From Euphorbia lathyris (taxonomy: Eukaryota > Streptophyta > Magnoliopsida > Malpighiales > Euphorbiaceae), in NCBI RefSeq assembly GCF_963576675.1, contig NC_088916.1, forward strand, positions 51,213,001 through 51,277,000: a stretch of DNA of 64,000 nucleotides. Reading direction: 5' to 3'. The position numbers were made by a program, and so were the translations under genes. Shown piece after piece: positions 12,001 to 22,754 of this stretch. Positions within the stretch are counted from its first letter, which is position 1, and the number at the start of each line of letters is the position of its first letter. The notes under the pieces are model-generated. The model did not search any database. It was given only the letters and a program-made list of their open reading frames with translations, and was not told where the DNA came from.

Positions 12001-12110
12001 TTTCCGGTTAATAAACTCTGTCAATTTCTTCATTGTCCGACAGATGAACATTGGAAAAGTGTTAAACGGGTGTTCCGTTATCTTCAAGGAACCTTAGAAT
12101 TTGGTATTGT
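9091..12110 (+). pseudogene. pol: Copia-1 pol (PR-INT-RT-RNase H), broken and truncated
   Basis: The protease motif PDTGAINHMT is at about 9140-9170. The GAG-pre-integrase segment (WHARLGH) runs to a TGA at 9615. The integrase core has LHLDVWGP (first Asp, near 9690), a frameshift near 9750, then SDLGGEF (second Asp) and HAQNGIAERK (Glu) near 9885-9990. A long Ala/Pro/Ser-rich, GC-richer linker (about 10350-10990) separates integrase from RT. A frameshift near 11015 leads into RT with LDVSNAFLHG and the catalytic YVDD at about 11660. A TAA at 11791 precedes RNase H, of which only the start (ALQYLLLTRPDIAF) remains before the Tat LTR. The last few codons of the open frame are read from that LTR. 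Confidence 0.85.
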
Positions 12111-13759
12111 TGTTAGACGAGGTGCCGCGGCCTAATCTCCCGGGCTGACCGGGGGGTGGACACCTCATGGCGACGTAAGCGGTGATTGGCGCCGAAAGCA
12201 ACCAATCGTGGAATCAAGCTGCTCGGCAGGACCGGAGCTTGGAGATATGGAAGAGTCGCCACCCACGAATGGGAAAATGAACACCGATCCCTTGCGGGAG
12301 ACCGGTGTGGGTTCGGGAAACTTAGGTACGAGCCGAGAAGGCTAGCTCCTTTCCGGAGAAAGGCTACTAGGCACCCCGACATCGCCCGGTTATGAACCAC
12401 CGGCCTCCTACTCAGCATGTTAGGCGATAACGGACTAATCGTATATTCCTTTAAGTTTAAAATTCATTTGAAACCTTTTCTTTCTCGTTTTGAAAACCGT
12501 TTTGAGCATATATTATTGAAAAGCCACTTTGGTAAAGAATCATCCATTTACATCAGTTCAAAAATACATAGGAAAGAGAGGGGGAGAAGGAAGAATTGAT
12601 TTATTTACAACGTGATTTATGTTCCGTGTTACATACTAATTCTATACTAATTCACTTCCCCAAAACGAGTTCATTTACATGGTTCGCACCTTAATCGCTA
12701 TTGGAACGATTTGGGTACGTTTCAAAACCCCGTTTGATGAAGTTCACCCGAATCGCCGTTGGAACGACTCAAGCGTTTGAAAACATCAAGATAAAAACCT
12801 TTAATAAGAAAACGTGGTTAAACATACAAGTCAATTTTATTTTGTACAAACCCTTTAAGAAAACAATTCAAAACTCTATTATTCACAAAGAAACGATTTT
12901 AATTACAATGTTCGCTTAATCCGTCGTTGGAACGGACTAAGGTTTTAAAACGTGGTGTTTTGAGAAACGATTTGAAATGTCAAGAAAACTCAATTCATTT
13001 ACATTAGGAACCTCTAAAAATTCATTAATTTAAATAATTAAATTGAAAACTCTTTTTGTGATTTATTTTCCCCTTTTCCTTAATGGATTCTCTACTAGTC
13101 ATAATTACAATAATAAACATATTTAAACCAAAATTCACTCCCAAATAAAGCCCATTTGAAACATGGACCCCTAAATGACCCAAAAGAACAAAGGAAATAA
13201 TATAAGCATATATATATACATTTTAATCCAAAAAGGAAGCATGAAATAAAAGTTAATGAAAAGAGATTATATAATACATATATGAAAATACTAAATATAA
13301 TACATTTATACTTTAAACATGTGAAAATAGTAAATAAAACTCCTAGATAAGAAAATAACATTTATTCCCAAAATAGTTTTATTTAATAATAACTAATATA
13401 ACCCAAATATCCCAAAACTATATATATACATAACTAATGTAATTTTAAATGTAAAAAATAATACATATTTATCCACTAATACATCACTCCCAAAACCCCA
13501 AGTAAATATTCTTTTAAAATGAGATTAATTACCATTTAAGTAAAGGAAGAAGAAAAGAAAAGATATATATACATATACTTATATTTAAAAATAAAATAAA
13601 AAATGATATACAAACATCCTAAATAATTATATATACCAAATGTCTAAAAAAATAATTTGAAAACATATATTACATAACTATACATATATATATAAAGGAT
13701 CAAAAGCTCAAAAGTTAAGAAGGAGGGACCAAAACAGTATTTTTTACATTCCAGCAGAT

Positions 13760-13784
13760 TTACCGACGGAAAATCTGTCGGTAA
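13760..13784. repeat. Hairpin in Tat LTR
   Basis: TTACCGAC and GTCGGTAA form a perfect 8-bp stem around a 9-base loop. In element orientation it lies downstream of the TATA box, so it would be in the RNA. Confidence 0.55.
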
Positions 13785-14430
13785 ACAGCAATTAGTGACA
13801 GAAACGGAAAATTACAGAACTACTCCAACTGTTTCCAGATTTATTCAAAAGCTTTAAATTAAGTCTAATTCAATCGTTTTGGATTTTCGAACTCCCAAAA
13901 ATGGATCATAGTCAATAACGGAAGTTCCTAAAACGACGTTTTTATTTTAAAACATTATTCGGAAATTCTTTTAAATTAAAACTTATAATTACAACGTTTT
14001 TAACACCCGAACTACCTTTTTATCGGATCACGGTTCGTATTGGGATATCAAAACGAGGTTTTTTATTTTAAAGCAAAACCGAATTTTATTCAACACGAGA
14101 CGAAAATTGAATAAATATGCCAAATTAAATAAAACGTGATAAAATAAAAGAATAACTAAATAAAAAACTATAACATAAAAATAAATAAAGGAAAGAAATA
14201 AATAAAATAAAAGAGTCTAGTCCTCGGATAATACCTTACATTCGGTATCTGACAGACGAAGCCGATTGATTCCACGAGTCGTGATTTTCCGGTTTTTTGT
14301 GTTTTTTTAGTAAAAATTTAACTTTGGAAAATTTGGATTTTTTTGGGAAAAAAAACATTTTCTCCAAAAAATTGACTTTCTCTCTCTAAAAATGTTTAGA
14401 GTGAGAAAGCTCCAAAAATTCTCCTCCGTG

Positions 14431-14690
14431 CCTTTTATAGGCAAACGGGTCCCCGGACAAATGGGCGACGCCCGAGTAAAATCGGGCGTCGCCCAAAGCA
14501 TGTTGGGCGGCCGCCCAACCTTGCGTTGGGCTACCGCCCAACATTGTTGGGCGGCCGCCCAACAATTGTTGGGCGGTCGCCCAACGCGAGGTTGGGCGTG
14601 CACGCCCAACTGCCGTTGGGCGTTTGCCCGACGCGGTTGGGCGCTCGCCCAACGGCCGCCGGGGCGCGTCTCGCGCCACCGGGCGTGCAC
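14431..14690 (-). promoter_or_regulatory. Tat U3: TATA box with adjoining GTTGGGCG/CGCCCAAC palindrome array
   Basis: On the minus strand CTATAAAAGG (14440-14431) is a good TATA box. Directly upstream, 14463-14690 holds about eight palindromic units: GGGCGACGCCCG, CGGGCGTCGCCC, GTTGGGCGGCCGCCCAAC (twice), GTTGGGCTACCGCCCAAC, GTTGGGCGGTCGCCCAAC, GTTGGGCGTGCACGCCCAAC, and variants of GTTGGGCGCTCGCCCAAC. The arms are constant and the central bases vary. The array begins about 20 bp from the TATA box, so it is core-promoter proximal. Confidence 0.7.
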
Positions 14691-15116
14691 GCCCCGTGCG
14701 GCCGTCGAGCTCACGTTCCGCGCCGTCGGGCGTCCACGCGTCGTGACCACCGAACGTGTGTTCCGCGCTGCCTGGTGTATACGCCCCGTGGCCAACGAAC
14801 GCGCGCCTCGCGCTGCCAAGCTCGTGCATTGCTCGGACGTCGAGCGCGTACTATTCCTGGTTGGATGCGTGCATCCGACGGGCGTCGAGCGCGCGCTTTG
14901 CGTCATCGAGCGGGTGTCCGACTGTCGTCGAACGCGCGCCGGCCGCCGCTAAGTACTCGCACCATGCCGCTAAGCATTCGCGAGCCATCCAATCAACAAC
15001 AGCGACCCACCGTAGCTTATTTATTTTATTTTATTTTTTTGAAACTTCCGGAATCAATCGCTTCCACCGTCTTGTTTTCATGTTTTCGTCACAGGTCCTC
15101 CGACTCGGTGTCTACA

Positions 15117-15130
15117 GTTGCCCCTACTTT
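15117..15130 (-). other. Polypurine tract of Tat element
   Basis: On the minus strand AAAGTAGGGGCAAC directly precedes the LTR start TGTAGACACC, the usual arrangement for Tat-clade elements. Confidence 0.7.
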
Positions 15131-15353
15131 GCTATTTTGACAGTGATGTGTGTGTTTTGAAAACGTTTTTTTTGCTAACGCACACATGCAATGTAAAACA
15201 TATAAAAAGTAAAAGACACGTAAAGAGTAGGAGGGAGAATACCTGACCTTCGCGCTGCGCGCTCCGATGTTGTTTGTCGATTCTTTCCAGCCTTGCCTCT
15301 GAATCGGCCGTCGGTGGATGTTTTTCTCTCGGAATCTAGCGTACGTTGACTAT

Positions 15354-15905
15354 GGGTAAGAATGGCTCAAAAGCAACCTCGGTCGTGGACCGTAGGTAAG
15401 ATGGCTAAAAAGCTACCTCAGTCGTGAACCGTAGGTAAGATGGCTAAAAAGCTACCTCGGTCGTGAACCGTAGGTAAGATGGCTAAAAAGCTACCTCGGT
15501 CGTGAACCGTAGGTAAGATGGCTAAAAATCTACCTCGGTCGTGAACCGTAGGTAAGATGGCTAAAAATCTACCTCGGTCGTGAACCGTAGGTAAGATGGC
15601 TAAAAAGCTACCTCGGTCGTGAACCGTAGGTAAGATGGCTAAAGAGCTACCTCGGTCGTGAACCGTAGGTAAGATGGCTAAAAAGCTACCTCGGTCGTGA
15701 ACCGTAGGTAAGATGGCTAAAGAGCTACCTCGATCGTGAACCGTAGGTAAGATGGCTAAAGAGCTACCTCGGTCGTGAACCGTAGGTAAGATGGCTAAAG
15801 AGCTACCTCGGTCGTGAACCGTAGGTAAGATGGCTAAAGAGCTACCTCGGTCGTGAATCGTAGGTAAGATGGCTAAAAAGCTACCTTGGTCGTGAACCGT
15901 AGGTA
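15354..15905. repeat. 39-bp minisatellite in the Tat 3' region
   Basis: About 14 head-to-tail copies of a 39-bp unit with the wording GTAGGTAAGATGGCTAAA, then AGCTACCTCGGTCGTGAACC. The first and last copies are degenerate (AAGAATGGCTCAAAAGCAACC at the left, AAGAGGGCTCAAGGG at the right). Inner copies differ at one to three positions (AAAAAG, AAAGAG, AAAATC). It lies between integrase and 3' LTR, the hypervariable part of Tat/Ogre elements known to seed satellite repeats. It also lies about 200 bp upstream of the TATA box of the antisense gene. Copies are too regular and lack distinct spacers, so it is not a CRISPR array. Confidence 0.92.
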
Positions 15906-16095
15906 AGAGGGCTCAAGGGCAGAAAAGTTCTTTCTAACGATTCTGAATTCTTTTAAAACACCATTGTCTGGATTTTCTCACTGGAGCTAGTGTCCTGGAG
16001 GTTCGAATGGTTTGGTAGGAATGTCTTTTTGGTTTGGAATGATTCACATTGTCGATTATTTTTCTGTTGGCTGTCGTTTGTATTTTGACTGGTGC
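15906..16095. other. Spacer between minisatellite and antisense promoter
   Basis: No ORF or repeat is seen here. It is the presumed upstream region of the antisense gene and ends at its TATA box. Confidence 0.4.
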
Positions 16096-16102
16096 CACTG
16101 TT

Positions 16103-16110
16103 CTATAAAA
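16103..16110 (+). promoter_or_regulatory. TATA box of antisense gene
   Basis: CTATAAAA (within TTCTATAAAATTTCG) lies about 65 bp before the ATG at 16174, leaving a short leader of roughly 35-40 nt. It reads opposite to the Tat element. Confidence 0.5.
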
Positions 16111-16173
16111 TTTCGACTATCGTCTAGAGTCATGTCCTTGGGGTATTGGTCGCCGCTTTGCTGGTAGAGATGT

Positions 16174-17231
16174 ATGGGTTCATGCCGGGGCCGTGCTGCT
16201 TACTTATCGACCTTGTTGAGCGCGAGGGATGCCCCAGCGGTAGCGATGGAGGTGGACCCTGTGGCAGATGTGTTTTCGCGGGAGGCTGTCGCGGCAGTCT
16301 TTGGTCGGGAGGAAGTCCCGGTGAGTGGTTCGGCCTATTTATCTTTATTCCCGAGATAGTTAGTGGTATTTACAGTGTTTCTGATTGCAGGAGGGTTCTT
16401 GGAGGAGTGCCCATCTGTCCGATTTCTTCGACGGTACCCGAGCTCAGACACCTGTGAGCGAGCCGCCGTATTATGTTGGCGAGTCCTTTAGTGCCGCCCG
16501 ACCGGAGAGGTCTTCCCTAGGCGTGCCTGTACCGGACTACGGGAGAGATTTTGCCACGGTTTGTTACGATGAGTCCGGGGCAGCTTATGCGGGGGTCGAG
16601 GCGGCTCCTTCTATCTTTACCTCGAGGGTCCCATTTGATCCTTCAGACGCTTCTCTGACTACGAGAGAGACCTGTACAGATTATGTGGGACTGTCCGGTT
16701 ACCTCCGAGACCGCCTCAGCTTGCGTTGCGCCGATCACCTGGTATGTATCTTTATTTTATTTTAGTGTAGTGGGATGCATGCATGTATGTATGATTTCTG
16801 TTCTTGCCTATGCTGCTTTTTTTCTTTTTCTTTTTCTTTTTTTTTTCTTTTTTTCACATCTGTTTTTCTTCTTTTTTTTTGTTCCTTTTTAGAGCGATCT
16901 TCACGCCCATGAGCGAAGACGGAGTGAGTCGGTGCGGGAGGCCGATGCCAGGGTTGGCCAGGTGTACCAAGAGCGGAACGACCACTGGTCGGGGGTGATG
17001 CGGAGGGAGACCGAGGGTTGCCTTGCCGTTGAGGAGAGAGCACGTGATGAGACGATTGGACGCCTAGCTGCCGAGGAGAGAGTGCATGTTGAGACCACAA
17101 GACGCCTCGCTGCCGAGGAGAGAGCATGAGTTGCTGAGGAGAGGCTCCGAGCTGCCGAGGAGACACTATCTGCGGAGCGGGCATCGCACTTGAGGGAGTT
17201 TGAGGCCTACTGGGACTTCCCTCCATATTAG
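16174..17231 (+). CDS. Antisense, apparently spliced gene in the Tat 3' region (coiled-coil protein)
   Basis: Unknown protein encoded opposite to gag-pol. Three blocks form one open frame if two GT-AG introns are removed: exon 1 16174-16320 (49 codons), intron 16321-16390 (GTGAGT...TGATTGCAG), exon 2 16391-16741 (117 codons), intron 16742-16892 (GTATGT...pyrimidine tract...TTTTTAG), exon 3 from 16893. Both introns are phase 0. A TGA at 17127 ends it after 244 residues; beyond it the same pattern continues in frame to a TAG at 17229, so the TGA looks like a late mutation. Exon 3 encodes Glu/Arg/Ala-rich repeats (variants of RLAAEERV, about 14 residues each) predicted to form a coiled coil and ends FEAYWDFPPY. 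Extra antisense ORFs between integrase and LTR are known in Tat-clade elements; the function is unknown. Splicing is inferred from sequence only. Confidence 0.6.
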
Positions 17232-17687
17232 GCTCATTATGTATTGCTTCGTGGTTTTCATTAGAGTTACCCCGATGTATAGCTGATGTATAGGGAGTGG
17301 GGTGGATAGTAGGTAGGTTTTTTTTGTGAACAGTAAGATAGGAAATGTATAACTCATGATTCATATTACCATACATTCAGTAGATTGTGATGATTCCAAT
17401 CATTCTCGTCAAATATATTCATGCCTTTATTTATTTACAAACAACAGAAATACTTAGCCTCTTATACATTGTTTTTGTAACTGCTCAAGTTATAACTATT
17501 GTTACCAGGACCCGCCTTTCGGTTTTTGGATCCCGGCGATTTTTCTCCTCTCCTTTTACTATCCCGGAATTTTTAAATGAGTGCCCTTTCGGGTTTTCAC
17601 CCATTGGGATTTCCCTTATTGTTGCATAGGTCGCCCTTTGCGGGTTTTCAACCTATCGGGAATTTTTCTTTCTTTTTCTCTTTTTTT
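17232..17687. other. Tat element, between integrase end and antisense gene
   Basis: AT-rich spacer with pyrimidine-rich stretches and a tandem of CCC-TTTCGGGTTTT-like wording (17510-17660). It is the presumed 3' untranslated part for both convergent units. No gene seen. Confidence 0.5.
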
Positions 17688-19432
17688 TTACGAAAAGTAT
17701 TTCTTAAGCCTATCCAGGTTGGTAGGTTCGGAGAATTCCATGTCGTCCATGGTAGTTAACTTCACCGCTCCTTTGCTTAGTATCTTCTTCACGACGAATG
17801 GCCCTTCCCAGTTAAGTTTAAACTTGCCCCTAGGGTCGGTGTGCGTCACACGAATCTATTTCAGCACCAAATCTCCTTCTTTGATAGGACTGGTCTTGAC
17901 CTTTTTATTGAAAGCTCGAGCCATCCTTCTTTGATATAACTGTACATGGTAAAGGGCTTCCATCCTTTTCTCGTCAACCAAAGCCAACTGCTCACATCGC
18001 TTCTTCACCCATTCCGTCTCGGGGATTTCTGCTTCCACTGCGATTCTCAACGATCACTTTTCGATCTCAATCGGCAGGACTGCTTCTGTTCCGTATACCA
18101 AGGAGAACGGCGTTGCCCCAGTCGAGGTTCTGACTGTCGTGCGATAAGCCCATAATGCGAGTGGGAGCTGCTCATGCCAATTCCGATGTGATTCCACCGT
18201 TTTTACGAGAATCCTCTTAAGATTCTTATTAGCTGCTTCTACTACCCCATTAGCTTGTGGACGGTACGGAGAAGATCTGTGATGTTCAATGCCATATTCT
18301 CGGAAGAGACTTCTTACTTCCCCCTGAAACTGGACCCCATTATCCGTGATCATATGATGAGGCACTCCGAACCTGGTGACCAAGTGTTTCTCAATGAACT
18401 TTCTCATCTGCTTGGATCCCAATTTGCTAAACGACTCTGCCTCTACCCACTTGGTGAAATAATCGATGGCGACTGCAATAAACTTGTGCCCGTTTGAAGC
18501 ATTAGGCCTTACCTCACCAATGATGTCAATGCCCCAAGCCGCGAATGGCCAAATAGGTGCTAACACATGTAATTCCATGGCTGGAAGATGACTACAATCG
18601 CCGTGGACTTGACAATCGTGGCATTTCTTCGCATACTCGCTACAATCTCTTTCCATGGTGAGCCAATAGAAGCCTTGTCTGATGATTTTCTTGGCTAACA
18701 CTGCTCCTCCCATATGGGCCCCGCAAATTCCCGAGTGTACTGATTCCATTGCTTTGCGAGCTTCTTCCGCATCCAAGAACCTCAGTTGTAACCCATCGGT
18801 GTGCCTTTTATAAAGCAAATTGTTGTGGATGATGAACTACCGGGCTAACCTTCTAATCACAGCTTGATCCCTAGGTTTTGATTCTGCCGGATATGTTCCA
18901 CTTTTTATGAAGTTCACGATATCGAAATACCACGGTTTTTCATCTGCCCCTAACAGCATTACGTCCTCGTAGCATGGTTTGTGAGATCTCCTCAATACCA
19001 ACGGTTTCGAGGCAAGGTTCCGGGGGTTGTCCCAAACTGACACCAAAGTGGCCAAAGCATCCGCCGCCTGGTTCTGTGCTCGAGGAATATGATAGAAACG
19101 ACATTCCTTGAATCTTTGTGCTAACCCTTCTAGCTGATCTAGATATGGACGTAGCCTTACTTCCCAGTTTCCTTGTGCCTGTTCGATGATCAACTTGGAG
19201 TCACCCTAAATTTCGACATATGATGCTCCCAGTGCTGCTAATGACTCTAAGCCATAAATGCACGCTTCATATTCGGCCATATTACTGGTAAGAGGGAACG
19301 ACAACTTCTTGGCCATCGGGATCCTTTCTCCCTCTGGTGAGATAAGTAGTACTCCAACTCCGGCTCCATTCGAATTAACTGCTCCATCAAAGAACATTTT
19401 CCACGGTATAACTTCTATTGCGTTCAAGTGTT
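17688..19432 (-). pseudogene. pol: Tat pol C-terminal part: archaeal-type RNase H and integrase
   Basis: Continuation of the pol frame left of the nested insertion. The second RNase H starts at about 19400 with MFFDGA (first Asp), then NMAEYEACIYGL (Glu) and QNQAADALA (last Asp), the set typical of the dual-RNase H Tat clade. Integrase has the zinc-binding HSGICGAH...CHDCQVHG, then AWGIDIIG (Asp), MITDNGVQF (Asp) and NGVVEAANK (Glu), a complete DDE core, followed by YRTTVRTSTGATPFSLVYG, highly Ogre-like. The frame ends in TAA at 17688. Four in-frame stops (19206 TAG, 18837 TAG, 18054 TGA, 17856 TAG) inactivate it, with no frameshift over 1.74 kb. Confidence 0.88.
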
Positions 19433-21038
19433 TGATGCGCCCTCACCTAACTCGAGATGGAGACTCACTAAGGGATAAGTGTACCCCGTCGTTATCAAGT
19501 AATAAATTTCTGGTTTAAGTCCAGGTTATCGTCCACAGGATTTATTTCTACAAGTATCAAGCTACTCGATCTCGGATGTTATCTAGGCTTAGGGGGGTTT
19601 TGAGTTTGGTTTGTTTAATTAATCTACTCCTAGGTTGAATTATGCTAATCCTAGCTAAGTTATCTAATTCTAACTAAGTTATTCTAACCCTAACTAAGTT
19701 ACTCTACCCCTAATTGATCTTTTACCAAAGCAATTAACTGAATGAACATGAAGGAATAAGATGATAACAATGATAGAATGTTTAAGCAATTGAATTGAAA
19801 CTAAGTCGCTTGTGTCCAAAGCGATTAACCCGACCTATCCTCCTAAAGTCCCTAGTTCGTGATTCCCTTGTAAGGCCGAAACTAGCTCTAAGGCTCAGTA
19901 ATTTGGGCTTAATCTTCTATAGGGTCGTCAATCCTATAGGCACTGACTAGGTCAGATTCAGCTCGCAATATGTGCCAACCTAATTTTGGGATTATCGAAT
20001 GAGTTAAACCAATCAGACAAAGCGTGAGACAAAGATTAAAACATCAAAACAATTGAATGAACAAAAACTATATTATATATCAAAGATGAATGTATTGTCA
20101 CGAAGTTACAATAAACCTAGCATTCATAGCATGTATCAGAGGCTAGACAGAATATAAAAGAAGAAAAATCCCTTTCAGGGAACCTGTCTACCAATGCAGG
20201 CGTCTTTCTAGGATTTAAGGATGGAGCTTGAGTAATCCTCGGTGAACGGAGCTTCGAAGGTATCTTCAATGGAGGTTTGAAGGATATGGAGGAGGTGGAG
20301 AGGATTTCTCAAGGTGGAAGCTAAGCTAATTACAAAAGTAAAAGATATTTAATTTACAATTGAAAATTCCTATTTATAGACGCGTCTCGAGCCTCGTTTT
20401 GACCTATTTTCGTGTCCTAGTTGGTGTAGGAAGACGTGGGGCCGAACGTGGCTTCGTGGGGGCGGAATTGGTCTTTTTGACCAATTCCCGCAGGGCTGCT
20501 CGCGCCGAGCAGCCCCCTGCTCGCCGAGCAGGCGCCTGGTGGCCTGCTCGGCGAGCAGGCTCCTGCTCGCCGAGCAGGCCTCTGGCGGCCTGCTCGGCGA
20601 GCAGAAATGGCCCGTAGGGCCCTGCTCGCCGAGCGTTTTCGCCCGAAGCGCGCTCGATCCAAGCTCGATGAGTTCCGCGACCTTTTTCGTCCGACTTCAC
20701 ACCTGCACATGCATAAAAACTCCGGAAAACATTAGTCCAAAAGCCAAATTGATCCGTCAATCGCTTATTTTGAGCAAACGCTTCGTTTGGTGCGACTTTT
20801 GACGGACCAATTAGCTTCAAAAGATAACGGAATTCTAATACGCATGCTATTTCGGCCGTATTTGCCTAAATTGATTACAAAACGAGCCTAAACGACGAAA
20901 AGTAAATAGAATGTTCTCAATTCCTAACTAACTCACACAAAAGCATTTAAATGCGAGAATTGCTCGCTTATTAGCCAAATAACTCTAAAAACCGTCCTAA
21001 AACCGTACCCAAAGATAGGGGTTTTTGGACCCCTATCA
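19433..21038 (-). repeat. Gag-only element 3' LTR (1606 bp)
   Basis: On the minus strand it starts TGATAGGGGT after a GAGGAGG purine tract (21039-21050) and ends GGGCGCATCA. It is about 67 bp longer than its partner because of extra palindrome units at 20494-20634. Confidence 0.9.
20371..20634 (-). promoter_or_regulatory. Gag-only element U3: TATA box and CTGCTCGCCGAGCAG palindrome array
   Basis: TATA box TCTATAAATA on the minus strand at 20380-20371. Upstream of it lie: GAATTGGTC/GACCAATTC hairpin (20465-20487); CTGCTCGCGCCGAGCAG (about 20496-20512); CCTGCTCGCCGAGCAGG (20516-20532); GCCTGCTCGGCGAGCAGGC (20542-20560); CCTGCTCGCCGAGCAGG (20562-20578); CCTGCTCGGCGAGCAG (about 20589-20604); and a half-decayed unit at 20620-20634. 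Confidence 0.72.
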
Positions 21039-22754
21039 AACCTCCTCGCACTTAAAACTTTACTTGTCCCCAAGTAAACTAAAAAACTAAACCCGCCATC
21101 ACAAGCAAGCTAGAAAACTTCCCAGTTTGACTAGGTGATTGACACAATTTCGAGTATCTGTAATTACATGCATTCGGAAATACAAAGTAGAGACACGATA
21201 TCCAAAAGCCGCATGTCAATTACAATAGGTCATAGTTTTAAGCAAAAAGGACACATGTTCAATTAAACAAGCTTGAGGGGATCGCTAAGTAAAACACCTC
21301 ACCATAGGTAGTTCACTCATTCACACAATTTTTGGTGGCTAAGGTGTTTACTCTCGGCTTATGTTCTTGCTTAGGATTACGTTGATTTTGCACGTTCATC
21401 CGAGTTCCTCTACTATGCTATATGACTCCGATGATATCAAAAACAGCCTCTAATTGGGGTTGTAATGTGGTTAGAGGGTTAAAGGTACAACAAAGGTTAA
21501 ATGTTCTAGCGCTACAAAAACAAAGTTTAAATGGCTTTAGCAAATATGAAGTGACTGAGCTTTTTATTCATCCCTTATTATTTTCGTTTTGGGGTGTTTT
21601 CTTTGAGACGTTTTTTATTTTTCTAAAAACTGGGGAATGGAGTTCTTCCCTTTTGTTCGTCTCTTTTCTTTTCTTTTTCTTTTTCTGTTTTTCTCTTTCT
21701 TTTCCCTTTTTTTTTCTTTTTGGGATAGTGATGCTCATTCACTTTTTAGTCTTTTGGCTTGCTACTGTAATGCCATAAATAAAGACAAAGCGCTAGAAGA
21801 AAACAAAGGCTCAAGTCGAGCTTTGCAAAAACAAAGGTTAAGCGGCGAACCAAATTGTGGTTCGCAAAAACGGGTTAGAATGAAAGAAAAATCTACAAAC
21901 TACAAAAATGTCGGCTCAAAGGGGCTTCCTAGAGTGGATGAAAAAGAAAAACAAGGTAAAGAAAAGGGTTAATTCTAATGAGGCTGATTCATCGTTTACC
22001 ATCTCAAATCATTGCATGTAGGTTCAACACAGTATTAGGTGCAAAATCTGTAATCTTCCACAAGTCAAGGCATTCACACAAAAATGTCAAGAAAAAGAGC
22101 TTTTTGATGTTCGCTCTTAGGCTCAAATTCAGCTCACAATTCTTTGGGTTTCAATTTTGTGTTTACTAGTTTTCCCCAAACTCAAGTTTAATATCACATG
22201 CCTTCAATTCTTAAGTTATCTACCTAAGTAATGATTTTAGCATTTCATCAAAAGTAGGGTCTAAATGCAAACTGTAGCTCATGCTTTTACAGATATAAGA
22301 GTTGTGTCCTACGCCTAAACTAGTTGTCATGCAATTTTAGATTCGGTTCTCAGCCCTCAAAGACAAATAACGAAGTTTAGATTCGAAGGAGGTTCACGGT
22401 TTTAGGTCCTAAACATGAAAAAAATACATAAACAAAACCTAAAAACGCTAAACTAAACTAGACACGACGCAACAAAAATTTAAAATTTATACAATTTTTG
22501 TAAGTTTGTCTACCCCTCCTCCTCACACTAAAAATATGCAATAAGTTCCAACATTGCATCATAAATCATGAAGTACGAGTGTAAAAAGTTAGGGTGGAGA
22601 AGACAACTTACTGATCGGCCGGGGGGTATGGCCAACGCATGTTGTAGCGCTCGCAGTAGTTTGCCGCTACGTACTCAAGACCCGAAAGCCTTCGGTCCAT
22701 GTTCTGCTCAAAGTTGGTGAACCGTTGGTCCATCTGCTGAACAGTGTTAAAGGT
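21039..22754 (-). other. Gag-only element 3' non-coding region
   Basis: Between ORF2 and the 3' LTR (1.7 kb). It begins, seen from the LTR, with the GAGGAGG purine tract. Polypyrimidine stretches occur at 21640-21730. Short frames on both strands resemble nothing known. This is the usual long 3' untranslated part of Athila-like elements. Confidence 0.6.

Larger units (their letters stand above)
7896..12110 (+). mobile_element. Copia-1: decayed Ty1/copia retrotransposon, both ends replaced by insertions
   Basis: Gag, aspartic protease, integrase, reverse transcriptase and the beginning of RNase H follow in Ty1/copia order on the plus strand. Neither LTR is in the window: the LARD abuts the gag start on the left, and the Tat/Ogre-like element begins at 12111 in the middle of RNase H. 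The rest of RNase H and the 3' LTR are not found after the Tat element either, because that junction (37089/37090) leads into unrelated gene-flanking DNA. I count three in-frame stops and about three frameshifts, more decay than in the other elements, so this is probably the oldest layer of the nest. Confidence 0.85.
12111..15116 (-). repeat. Tat element 3' LTR, complete (3006 bp)
   Basis: On the minus strand it begins TGTAGACACC after the polypurine tract and ends GTCTAACA. The part 12111-13537 matches 35674-37089. The remaining U3 part (13538-15116) exists only here, since the other LTR is truncated. It contains a TATA box, a GC-rich palindrome array (14463-14690) and a GC-rich block to about 14960, contrasting with the AT-rich R/U5 part. 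Several long frames overlap the GC-rich block on both strands; I regard them as compositional. Confidence 0.88.

Noticed and set aside
12113..12418. 101-codon frame present in both Tat LTRs (also 35676-35981)
   Set aside because: Conserved only because the LTRs are copies of each other; lies in R/U5 and overlaps a frame on the other strand.
13541..15116. Separate transposon inserted in the left Tat LTR but absent from the right one
   Set aside because: The block ends at a proper TGTAGACACC LTR start next to a purine tract, so it is the U3 missing from the truncated 5' LTR.
14307..15160. Several long overlapping frames on both strands
   Set aside because: Produced by high GC and palindromes in the Tat U3; simultaneous open frames on both strands argue for composition.
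15354..15905. CRISPR-like regular repeat array
   Set aside because: Units are directly adjacent with no unique spacers; it is a minisatellite in a plant retrotransposon.
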